Origin: Rutidosis leptorrhynchoides
Lineage: Eukaryota > Streptophyta > Magnoliopsida > Asterales > Asteraceae
Direction: 5' to 3'
Length of the DNA stretch: 64,000 nucleotides
Assembly (NCBI RefSeq): GCF_046630445.1
Contig: NC_092340.1
Span: forward strand, 362,432,001-362,496,000
Shown piece by piece: positions 33,714-44,165 of the stretch. Within the stretch, counting starts at the first letter, position 1. Each line of letters opens with the position of its first letter. The notes under the pieces are model-generated. The model did no database searches, had not been told where the DNA came from, and was given only the letters and a program-made list of their open reading frames with translations. A program made the translations under genes and the position numbers.

Positions 33714-34433
33714 TTAATACGCAAGTTGTTCAGCAAAGGAAATAAAGACACGTAATTCATAAGTCCAGAAACAAGTCATGCATTCTGGTTTTACTAAGAC
33801 GACTTCCCATCCTTGGTCTTGTGGAAAATAACCATTATGACCATTGGCTAGGCAGCATGTTGTAATGTCGTCAAAAGGACGAGGGTTTCGTAATGTCCAA
33901 CAGCCCCGTAATAATCTAAAAACCTTGTTTCTCACCCCAACTACTGAATCAGTCACTTGTGGGAAAGTTTTATTTAAAAGCTGCAATCCGATTTTCTTTT
34001 TCTCACTTTGGTAAGAAGCGAACATCACTAACCCGTAATCATAACATGCTTCTTTATGTTGCATGTTAGAAGCTCTTTCTAATTCACGAAATCCTATGTT
34101 GGGATATGTTGAGTCAAAATAGATTCTTAACCCGTAGCGTAAAATTGCATTTGGGTTCCCCGCATTTAACGCTTTAAAGAAAACACGGCGTAACTTAAAG
34201 TCTCCCCAATGTGATATACCCCACCTATCAAAGGAAAGCCTTTTATAAACTAAGGCATTTCTGGAAAGTCTTTCAAATGTTTGACAAATTAATTTCGCCA
34301 TAACTAAATGTGCTGATGAATTCTGACCGACTCTAGACAAGATTTCCTCAATCATATCCTCTGGTAGGTCTTCTAAAATATTCGGTTGTCTACCCTTAAC
34401 GTCCATTTTGTTTTTATACTGTAAAATAGACAA
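33714..34433 (-). CDS. F-box protein (At2g35280-like) carried inside E1
   Basis: An uninterrupted 239-residue frame lying in sense between the E1 5' LTR and gag. Residues about 17-55 form an F-box (ILEDLPEDMIEEILSRVG, AKLICQTFERLSRNALVYKR), which in host proteins binds Skp1 of SCF ubiquitin ligases. Residues about 75-165 (FKLRRVFFKALNAGNPNAIL, ELERASNMQHKEACYDYGLV) resemble the Sel1/TPR-like part of Arabidopsis F-box proteins such as At2g35280. The tail has Cys/His residues (CCLANGHNGYF, PECMTCFWTYE). The first Met is at 34433; a second at residue 10 is also possible. It is not part of the usual gypsy gene set, so I infer capture of a host gene by the element. Its open state contrasts with the broken gag-pol beside it. 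Expression and target are unknown. Confidence 0.85.
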   Translation of the reverse strand: MSILQYKNKMDVKGRQPNILEDLPEDMIEEILSRVGQNSSAHLVMAKLICQTFERLSRNALVYKRLSFDRWGISHWGDFKLRRVFFKALNAGNPNAILRYGLRIYFDSTYPNIGFRELERASNMQHKEACYDYGLVMFASYQSEKKKIGLQLLNKTFPQVTDSVVGVRNKVFRLLRGCWTLRNPRPFDDITTCCLANGHNGYFPQDQGWEVVLVKPECMTCFWTYELRVFISFAEQLAY

Positions 34434-34525
34434 GGATTAGATTCGTAATAACAAACAATACAAGCAATTTTTACCTAGAACATAAAAGTACAAGCACACT
34501 ACAATATATTTATTACACAACATGC

Positions 34526-35160
34526 TCACACCCCTCTAATCTGAATCACTGTTTCTTCTTCTTCGGACTTGGTTCTTTTTCCTAATCTTCTAGGGATATA
34601 TGATGTTCCTCTAATACGAGTCGTCATTTTCCACATTGGTTTAGAAAAACCTGGTGGTTTAGAGGTTCCCGGGTTATTGTCACGATATTGAAAATACGGG
34701 TGTTGACGGTACATATAAAGTTCATCGGGGTCGGAATCAGATTTCTCTATTTTGATGCCTTTTCCCTTATTATTTTCTTTTGCCTCATTAAATTGGGTCG
34801 GGGTAATTTCTATAACATCATCGGAATCCTCATCAGGATCCGATTCATCAGAAAATTGGTAATTTTCCCAATATTTTGCTTCCATAGCGGAAACACCATT
34901 GACCATTATTAACTTTGGTCCATTGGTTGAGGATTTTCTTTTATTTGACCGGTTTTCTGTGGTTCCTACTATTCCCCCCTCCGGAACCTCTTCTTCTTCC
35001 TGTTCCTATTCTTCTGGTTCCTCTTCTTCCAATTCCTCTTCTTCCGGTTCCGTTTCCTCTTCTTCCGGTTCTTCGGGAACTTGTGAATCTTGTCAATATA
35101 TATTTGACTCTTCATTATTATTAGGTGAGTCAATGAGATTTGTGCTAGAGGTAGACATCT
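34526..35160 (-). mobile_element. Acidic extra frame of E1, 5' of the F-box frame
   Basis: Near 34526-34906 the frame reads FSDESDPDEDSDDVIEITPT, KIEKSDSDPDELYMYRQHPY and a basic end TTRIRGTSYIPRRLGKRTKS. Upstream, to about 35157, is a Glu/Pro-rich low-complexity part following MSTSSTNLIDSPNNNEES. I do not recognise a domain. E2 carries a different Asp/Ser-rich frame in the same slot. Treated as part of the fossil, not repaired. Confidence 0.55.
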
Positions 35161-35354
35161 ATCACACAATATCAAACATGTTAAGAGATTAATATATCAC
35201 ATAATATTTACATGTTAATAATATATAGTTTCCAACAAAAATGTTAAGCAATCATTTTTAAAGAAAACACGGTCGAAGTCCAGACTCACTAATGCATCCT
35301 AACAAACTCGATAAGACACACTAATGCAAATTTTCTGGTTCTCTAAGACCAACG

Positions 35355-35367
35355 CTCCGATACCAAC
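35355..35367 (-). other. Primer-binding site of E1
   Basis: The minus strand shows an initiator-Met-type site (TGGTATCGGAGC) two bases from the 5' LTR end at 35368. Confidence 0.85.
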
Positions 35368-38300
35368 TGAAATGTCCCATTCATATTGATTATAAACCTT
35401 CCATATTAATTGATTTCGTTGCGAGGTTTTGACCTCTATATGAGACGTTTTTCAAAGACTGCATTCATTTTTAAAACAACCATAACCTTTATTTTATCAA
35501 TAAAGGTTTTAAAAGCATTACATAGATTATCAAATAATGATAATCTAAAATATTCTGTTTACACATGACCATTACATAATGGTTTACAATAGAAATATAT
35601 TAAATCGACATATGTTTCTTGAATGCAGTTTTTACACAATATCATACAAACATGGACTCCAAATCTTGTCCTTATTTTAGTATGCAATAGCAGAAGCTCT
35701 TAGTATTCACCTGAGAATAAACATGCTTTAAACGTCAACAAAAATGTTGGTGAGTTATAGGTTTAACCTATATATATCAAATCGTAACAATAGACCACAA
35801 GATTTCATATTTCAATACACATCTCATACATAGAGATAAAAATCATTCATATGGTGAACACCTGGTAACCGACATTAACAAGATGCATATATAAGAATAT
35901 CCCCATCATTCCAGGACACCCTTCGGATATGATATAAATTTTGAAGTACTAAAGCATCTGGTACTTTGGATGGGGTTTGTTAGGCCCAATAGATCTATCT
36001 TTAGGATTCGCGTCAATTAGGGTGTCTGTTCCCTAATTCTTAGATTACCAGACTTAATAAAAAGGGGCATATTCGATTTCGATAATTCAACCATAGAATG
36101 TAGTTTCACGTACATGTGTCTATTTTGTAAATCATTTATAAAACCTGCATGTATTCTCATCCCAAAAATATTAGATTTTAAAAGTGGGACTATAACTCAC
36201 TTTCACAGATATTTCCTTCCTCGGAAATAAAACTTGGCCACGGATCGATTCACGAACCTATACAAATATGTACATATATATCAAAGTATGATCAAAATAT
36301 AATTACAACCATTTTTATTATGTTTTAAAGATTTGAGTGTATTAAGTCAGCAGTCCTCGTTAATAACCTACAAATAGTTGTCCACAGTTAGATGTACAGA
36401 AATAAATCGATATATATTATCTTGAATCAATCCACGACCCAGTGTATACACGTCTCAGGCTAGATCACAACTTAAAGTATATATATTTTTGGAATCAACC
36501 TGAACCCTGTATAGCTAACTCCAACATTACTGCATATAGAGTGTCTATGGTTGTTCCAAATAATATATATACATTGGTCGATATGATATTTCAAAACATT
36601 TGCATACGTGTCTATGGTATCCTAAGATTACATAATATATTAGAATACATATATAATACAATATAAGTTAGCTAGGATATGATTTGTATAGATTTGTTAA
36701 ACATTTCCCGTAGCTAAAAAGATCAAAAATATCCAATCTTGTTTTACCCATAACTTCTTCATTTTAAATCCGTTTTAAGTGAATCAAATTGCTATGGTTT
36801 CATATTGAACTCTAATTTAAGAATCCAAACAGAAAAAGTATAGGTTTATAGTCGGAAATTTAAGTTACATGTCAATTACTAAAGAGGTAGTCATTTCCGT
36901 CGAAAGAACGACATCTTGATGAACATTTTGAAAAACATACTTTCACTTTGAGTTTAACCAAGATTTTTGGATATAGTTTCATGTTCATATGAAAAATCAT
37001 TTTCCCAGAAGAACAACTTTTAAATCAAAGTTATCATAGTTTTTAATTATCCAAACCAAAACAGCCCCCGGTTTCACTACGACGGCGTATATCTGATTTT
37101 ATGGTGTTCATCGTGTTTCCAGGTTTTAAATCATTAAGTTAGCATATCATATAGATATAGAATATGTGTTTAGTTGATTTTAAAGGTCAAGTTAGAAGAA
37201 TTAACTTTTGTTTGCGAACAAGTTTAGAATTAACTAAACTATGTTCTAGTGATTACAAGTTTAAACCTTTGAATAAGATAGCTTTATATGTATGAATCGA
37301 ATGATGTTATGAACATAATTACTACCTCAAGTTTTCTGGATAAAACTACTAGAAATGAGAAAAATGGATCTAGCTTCAAAGGATCATTGGATGGCTTGAA
37401 AGTTCTTGAAGCAGAATCATGACACGAAAATAGTTCAAGTAAGATTTTCACTCAAAATAAGATTGTTATAGTTGTAGAAATTGAATCAAAGTTTAAATAT
37501 GAATATTACCTTGAATTAGAAAGATAACCTACTGTAAATAACAAAGGTTCCTTGATCTTAGATGATTACTTGGAATGGATTAGAAAGCTTGGAAGTAGAC
37601 TTGCAAACTTGGAAGTATTCTTGATTTTTATGAAACTATACTTATGGAATTTATGAAGAACACTTAGAACTTGAAGATGGAACTTGAGAGAGATCAATTA
37701 GATGAATAAAATTGAAGAATGAAAGTATTTGTAGGTGTTTTTGGTCGTTGGTACATGGATTAGATATAAAGGATATGTAATTTTGTTTTCATGTAAATAA
37801 GTCATGAATGATTACTAATATTTTTGTAATTTTATGAGATATTTCATGCTAGTTGCCAAATGATAGTTCCCAAATGTGTTAGGTGACTCACATGGGCTGC
37901 TAAGAGCTGATCATTGGAGTTTATATACCAATAGTACATACATCTAAAAGCTGTGTATTGTATGAGTACGAATACGGGTGCATATGAGTAGAATTATTGA
38001 TGAAACTGAACGAGGATGTAATTGTAAGAATTTTTGTTAAGTAGAAGTACTTTGATATGTGTCTTGAAGTCTTTCAAAAGTGTAAGAATACATATCAAAA
38101 CACAACATGTATATACATTCTAATGGAGTCGTTAAGTCTTCGTTAGTCGTTACATGTAAGTGTTGTTTTGAAACGTTTAAGTTAACGATCTCAATTAATG
38201 TTGTTAACCCAATGTTTATTATATCAAATGAGATGTTAAATTATTATGTTATCATGATATTATGATGTATGAATATCTCTTAATATGATATATACATTAA

Positions 38301-38827
38301 AATATCGTTACAACGATAATCGTTACATATAAGTCTCGTTTCGTAATTCTTGAGTTAGTAGTCTTGTTTTTACATATGTAGTTCATTGTTAACACACTTA
38401 ATGATATATTTAAATATCATTTTATCATGTTAAATATAGTGTATCAATATCTTAATATGATACATATGTATTTAGTAGACGTTATCATAACGATAATCGT
38501 TATATATATCATTTCGAGTTTCTTAACTTAGTAATCTCATTTCTTATGTATATCACACATTGTTAATATACTTAGTGAGATACATACTCATCATAATCTC
38601 ATGTCAATCATATATATATGTCTATATATACCACAACATGTAGTTTTTACAAATTTGTAACATTCGTGAATAGCCGGTCAACTTGGGTGATCAATTGTCT
38701 ATATGAAACTTATTTCATTTAATCAAGTCTTAACAAGTTTGATTGCTTAACATGTTGGAAACATTTAGTCATGTAAATATCAATCTCAATTAATATATAT
38801 AAACATGGAAAAGTTCGGGTCACTACA
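35368..38827 (-). repeat. 5' LTR of E1, 3.46 kb
   Basis: Near-identical partner of 25348-28808, with the same ends, subrepeats, intron-like interval (35711-36200) and U5 hairpin (35423-35436). Confidence 0.93.
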
Positions 38828-38832
38828 ATAAT
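38828..38832. repeat. Right target-site duplication of E1
   Basis: ATAAT, matching 25343-25347. LTR B resumes here. Confidence 0.9.
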
Positions 38833-39467
38833 TGCCACTAATTGACGCGAATCCTAAAGGTAGATCTATAGGCATTAACACGCCCAGTCAGAGAATTTGA
38901 ACTGCTTTAGTACTTTGAGGTTTATGTTATACAGACGAGAGGTTCTGTACATTTGGGGATATTCTGTATGCATCTTTTTAAGGTCGGTTACCAGGCAATG
39001 TTATTGTGAGAAGGATTTTTGCAGATGAGTGTTCCTGCAGGATGTTTATGAAAATGAAATCTTGTGGTGTATTAAAATTATTGAAATCATTGTTATTATA
39101 AACCTATGAACTCACCAACCTTTTGGTTGACACTTTTAAGCAATGTTTATTCTCAGGTTTTAAAGAAATCTCCCGCTATGCATTTGCTCAATTTAAAGAT
39201 ATTACTTGGAGTCGTTCATGGCATATTTCAAAAGACGTTGCATTCAAGTCGTTTGAGTTCAAAAAGACTGTTATTAAGTCAATGACAGACTAGTCATTCA
39301 TACTATGGGAATCATATATTAATTGTATAGAAAGGTTATATTTTGAAATGATTTCGTCTTTTAAAATGAATGCAATGTTTGTAAAACGTATCATATAGAT
39401 GTCAGTACCTCGCAATGGGACCAGATGTTGATGTATTTGTCCAGGTAGATTTGGACGGGTCGTCACA
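38833..39467 (+). repeat. LTR B, right portion
   Basis: Continues LTR B after E1. It contains AACTCACCAACCTTTTGG, GTTGACAC and TTTATTCTCAG|GT (AG ends at 39156), then AAAACGTATCATATAGATGT and the end GGACGGGTCGTCACA. The same order is seen in LTR F (60161-60556). Confidence 0.88.
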
Positions 39468-39469
39468 GT

Positions 39470-39481
39470 TGGTATCAGAGC
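39470..39481 (+). other. Primer-binding site of element B
   Basis: TGGTATCAGAGC two bases after the LTR B end, showing that B is a plus-strand element and this LTR its 5' LTR. Element C was inserted only 31 bp further on; the rest of B is not in the window. Confidence 0.9.
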
Positions 39482-40169
39482 GGTGGTCTTAGCGAACCAG
39501 GTCTTAAATTAGTGTAACATCCTGTGACCGGGCCTAGTTGAAATAGACTATTTTGCCCTTAAGTGTTATTAAAAGTGATTTTAATAATTATATGTTAATA
39601 ATTATTTATTGTTTTAGTTAAGACCAATTGTGACAAGGGTCACAGAAATGGTTCGTTTGTTTAAATCGGACTCCATTAGGATGACCTAAGAATGTACGAA
39701 AGATATCAGATAACTGATAAATACCTGTGTGTTTTGGAGTATGGGTTTTAAACCCTTTTAAGTGTATGTATCTGTTTCATGAGTTCATTTCTAGAACTCT
39801 CCTAAAACTTGCTACCGTACCTAATCTTTGCATCACTCACAAACCCTAAGTGAATCTAGTGAAGAATTGAAGTTAATCAAGCCTAGAACCTGATTTTGTG
39901 CATCATCTAGAGTTGATAATCAGGTTAGTGTGCTTGAATTTGGTTGTGATTTCTTGTTTAATTGGGGTTTTGTGTTCTTGAGCAAAAGTGTTCATTTTTA
40001 TCTTTAATATTCATGAAATGTGTTTTTTTAGTGCTAATTGATGTTAGATATATGTTATATACTTGTTATATGATGTTTGTAAGTAAGTTTCATGATCAGA
40101 TTGAGCAAAAATCATGTTTTGGGGTCAAAAAATGCGAAAACAGCGACCTGGAGCTGTTCTACAGCTCCC

Positions 40170-40275
40170 ACACTTTTGGCAGCTCAACCACGAGATTGAG
40201 CACACTTTTGAGGGCTCAACCACATGGTTGATGGCTCAACCATACAGTTGAGGGCTCAACCACGTGGTTGAGCAG
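40170..40275. repeat. Palindrome cluster in LTR C
   Basis: Five copies of GCTCAACCA and related words; the last forms a perfect 20-bp palindrome, GCTCAACCACGTGGTTGAGC, at 40254-40273. Confidence 0.9.
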
Positions 40276-40301
40276 TGGTCAGCTTTTGGTAAAATTGAAA
40301 A

Positions 40302-40428
40302 GGGCATAACTTTCAAACCGTAACTCCATTTTCGATGAATCAAATATCGTTGGAATTGTATTGAAGAGTACTTTTCAATGGTAAACTTTTAAGAAGCTAG
40401 ATCAAAACTTATTTTGGTCATAAAAAGG
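40302..40428 (+). repeat. Block shared with LTR A
   Basis: CATAACTTTCAAACCGTAAC then CTCCATTTTCGATGAATCAA and ATATCGTTGGAA. Matches 6711-6836. It directly follows a palindrome cluster here, as it does in LTR A. Confidence 0.8.
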
Positions 40429-41215
40429 GGTTTTAGCATTTATGTCTTGTTTTGCACGCATTTGAATGTCGTTATTAATTAAAGTTATGATGTAGACTTA
40501 TCATATAGTAATTACATGATTGTATGTGTTGATTTAGTGTATTAATTGATGTTTGATGTTGTTCATATTGGGTCAAAACCCGTCTAAATAGTTGTTGCTA
40601 CTGTTCTTCATCACTCGCACGAGTGAGCATTCACTCGTACGGTTGAGGTAGTCAACCGTGTGGTGAACCGTGCGAGTGAATGGTGATGGGAACTTATGTT
40701 GATTGTAATGATATGTATGGTTGAGACGTGACTCGTACAAGTCACTGGTCACTCGTGTGATGAACCGTGCAGATCGGGTGATTCACTGTAGGATGTTTGG
40801 TCATAGACCAAACATACGAGTAAGTTATCAACCGCATTGTTGAGTGTTCTCAAACGTGCGTGTGATGGTGTTACTCGTACGGTTGGTAGACCAGTTGTAA
40901 AGTGATTAAGTGTTAGTTTTGGTGTTGTTGTGTTGTTATCTGGTTGTCGGGTTGTTATCAAGACATAATTACTGACTGTGTTATGTCTATTCTCAGGTGA
41001 TAAGGATGAAGAGAAGGCTCAGTAAGATTAGAATTCTGAGTGCCTTCTGTTGCTGGTAATCGGTGAGTGTGATTATCACTTGGTGTAGTATAGAGTAACA
41101 AGTTGCGCTACTATATTTATATTGTTGTTAGTTGCCATGTTTAGTAGTTATGTTGTACAGTTGATCGCAATTAGGTTTGTCATGCTTTTAGTAGTATTAG
41201 TTGCCTGTTGTAGTA

Positions 41216-41220
41216 GTAGT
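41216..41220. repeat. Left target-site duplication of E2
   Basis: GTAGT, repeated at 53073-53077. Confidence 0.85.
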
Positions 41221-44129
41221 TGTGATGCCCCGTACAAAACCATCGTGTACGAATCATCAACAACAGGATCATTACAAGGTTAAGTACTACATGCTGTAAT
41301 AAAAGAAGTTGCATTCACGATAAAAGATAACGTCATAACCGACGTCAATTGTTTTACACCAACAGTATGCTTCTACGAATAGCAAGCATGAATAAATGTA
41401 TGTGACCCTTAGGTCGTTACAAAACATAGTTCAAAAGTATTAAAGTTATGAATGCAGGATAAACAGTTCATGCGGTGATAACACTAGAGCAGCGGGTGTC
41501 TACGGCAAGACTAGCACGACAGCGGAAATAAATAACCTTAAGCACCTGAGAAAAACATGCTTAAAAACGTCAACACAAAGGTTGGTGAGCTATAGTTTAA
41601 GTGTAACAGTATGTAAGGTAGGCCACGAGATTTCAGTGCTACAAAGAGCGTTTCAAAACAGTATGATAAAGTATATGTTAACCGTGGGCACTTGGTAACT
41701 AACTTAACGTTTATACCCCCTGAAAGTACACTTGGCAAGTGCGTATGTTTACGAAGTATTAAACACTCGTTAAATGCTAGCGCTACTAGCCCGAGTGGGG
41801 ATGTCAAACCCTATGGATCCATATCTAATATTCGCGTTCACCGGTTCAAAAACCAATGACTAAACGTTACCGAGCTAAAGGGAATGTTTCTGCCGTTATA
41901 TAACCCACACATATATAAAGTTTAAGTACTCGTGCCTAGTATGTAAAACATAAAATCCGCATGTATTCTCAGTTCCCAAAATAAGTTAAAGTAAAAAGGG
42001 AATGCTATAACTCACAATGATAAAGTAGCAGTAAAGTATGACTCGGAAAGTAAGCAAGTAATGACGGTTGTCCAAACGGGTCCTCAACCTAAGTCAAATA
42101 GTACTAAGTCAGTAAATAGTACGAATAGGTTTAAAAGTATGTAAATAAGGTCTTAAGGGTCATCATCATTCATCATCAAACAAAAGGCGTAAAGTAAGTT
42201 TTGTTTATGAAAGTAGTTTAAAACAAAGGCTGATTTCAGTCAGTCACTACGGCCTCTACTCTTACTGAATTAAGGTGAGACCAGTGGCCATGGCTCCGTC
42301 TATGAGTCCTTTAGTTGTGGTAAAATTTACAGAAGCAAACTTATCTTTGTTTGACCGTGGCGACAGTCTAAGTGCGAGTAGGTCAGAAATTTCTGCACAA
42401 CATTAAAAGGATATAGTGACGATCGGAGGGCCATAAATCCTAAACCGTAACTCTTATTAAGACGAGTCCTATATGAAAAGTTATCTAATAGAACAGATCT
42501 ATTTGAAAATCAAGGTTACAGTAGCCCAGGTGTATTGTTCTGTTACAGAAACCAGAAAACAGTAGGTAGAAGGCAGAAAGCAGAAAAATAATGGGTTCCA
42601 GTGAGTTTGGTGCTTGATGTTCATCATGGTTCTCATCCTTGATGCCTATAGCTTCAAGTGTACAACTCATTGATGTGTTTACATCATCTTTACCATGGTT
42701 TGACCATCATAACCCAAGTGTAAGTCTAAGACATGAAGCACAACTCACTTAAGAGTTGTATGAAGTTTGATGAACCAAAGTTACATCAAAGTCTTAGATC
42801 TAACACATACATGAACTTTAAAACTAATAATAAGTTACAAACTTGAAAGTAAACTCATGAAATCAAGATTATAAGTTGTAGAACATAGTTCTTAGTTTGA
42901 TCTTGAAGATCCAAGACTCAAAAGTCTAGATCTAACATAATTGTACCAAGTTATAATTAAAGAAAGCTTACTTGTGTGTTCTTGAACTTTCAAAGTTAAC
43001 TTTTAGTTCAAGAGAAATGAGATCAAGACTAACTTGTAGTACTTGACCAACAACAACCAAAATCATAAAATTAAAGTGCAAGTAATGAAGTAGTAAACTA
43101 AATAAGTGAGTAATTTGTTCATGGTTGTTCATACTTTAAAGATTCAAACCAAAGTTTGATCTTTAAGAAAGTAAACTTTAAAGTTTACTTCATGAATCAC
43201 AAGTATGATTTTAATCAACACATGAACTTGCAATCCTTTAAGAAAGTATATGTAGAACATAACTAGTAAGTTTATGTTCTTGTTATAACAAGATAAAATG
43301 AAGAATCAAACTAGAAAGTTTGGTTCTTGGAAACTAATAAGTAAAGTAACTAACAAATACATGTAACTAAATAATAATTAAGAACAAGTAGCAAACAACA
43401 AATGATGATGATGATTTTGTGGTGTAAGGCCACGGTTTTGGCCAAAGAAAAAGAAGAGAAGAAAGTTCTTGCTACTTACAATTTAGAGAGAAAAAGAAGA
43501 GAAAAGTTGAGAGGAATTTGTGTGTGTGTTTTGAATGAGAGAAAAGTGAGTAAGATGTGATGAGAAAATGCAAACAAAAACTCCTCCTCCTATGCAATAT
43601 GGCCGACGGTTTTTGGCTCCATGGGGGGGAGGGATTAGTTCGTTGGTCACTTGCATGTAGAGCTTCAAAAGGGTGGTTAATAGATGGGGTTTCATGGGGA
43701 TTATGAGCTAACAAGATTCCAAGTGTATAAAACTAACTAGTTACAAGTCTAAGTAATACTTACACAAATAAATGGTCTAACCAATCCTTGTAAGATGTAG
43801 GGTGGGCTTATAAGCCCACATTCATGAGTCCATTACACTAATCATGCCCAAGTTCAAGTATTAACAATTTAAGTCCAACAAAAGCCCAAGTAATTAACTA
43901 ACAACCATAGTTAATTAAAATGATTAATAAAACTAATCATGAATGCAAATAATATCTAAAAATATTATTCGTGAAAGTTTCGGGTGTCACAAAGACGTTT
44001 CGAGCAATTAAAGTCAAGTACGGTTAATCATGGCAACATGTAAATGTAATAACATACATTCGTTTAATCACAAGTATTAATAATAACAATTATTAATAAA
44101 TAAACGTTGGAAATTCCAGGGTCGTTACA
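41221..44129 (-). repeat. 3' LTR of E2, 2.91 kb
   Basis: Minus strand TGTAACGACCCTGG to GGGGCATCACA. Intron-like interval 41546-42015 (470 bp): GTGAGTTATAGC at the donor, CTCACCAACCTTTGTG...TTTTTCTCAG|GTG at the acceptor. The same interval is 50489-50958 in the other LTR. Confidence 0.93.
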
Positions 44130-44165
44130 TTACCCACCTGTTAAAGAAAATTTAGTCCCGAAATT

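Larger units (their letters stand above)
25348..38827 (-). mobile_element. E1: full-length Ty3/gypsy chromovirus (Tekay/Del-like), 13.5 kb
   Basis: Two LTRs (25348-28808 and 35368-38827) with TG...CA ends, perfect ATAAT flanks, an initiator-Met primer-binding site and a polypurine tract. Minus-strand order: 5' LTR, acidic extra frame, F-box frame, gag, protease, reverse transcriptase, RNase H, integrase, chromodomain-like C-terminus, 3' LTR. The chromodomain and very long LTRs point to the Tekay/Del group. Hand alignment of the first 753 bp of the LTRs gives about 20 differences (2.7%), suggesting an age near one million years at usual plant rates. The gag-pol region is a fossil with around eight breaks; the F-box frame is open. 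Confidence 0.93.
39513..41220 (+). repeat. LTR C, left portion
   Basis: Starts TGTAACATCCTGTGACCGGG. It is interrupted by E2 and resumes at 53078-53713 (ends GGGTGTTACA). Total about 2.34 kb. It contains repeated CTCAACCA palindromes (40170-40275), a CACTCG(C/T)ACGAGTG cluster (40610-40870), the block shared with LTR A, and an intron-like pair: CAG|GTTAGT at 39924 and CTGAC...TCTATTCTCAG|GT ending at 40996. Confidence 0.85.

Noticed and set aside
34899-35192. Ser-rich frame on the plus strand
   Set aside because: Shadow of the Glu-rich low-complexity part of the E1 acidic frame on the other strand.
40230-40870. CRISPR-like array from the regularly spaced palindromes in LTR C
   Set aside because: Plant nuclear DNA; units are irregular in length and spacing and lie inside an LTR.
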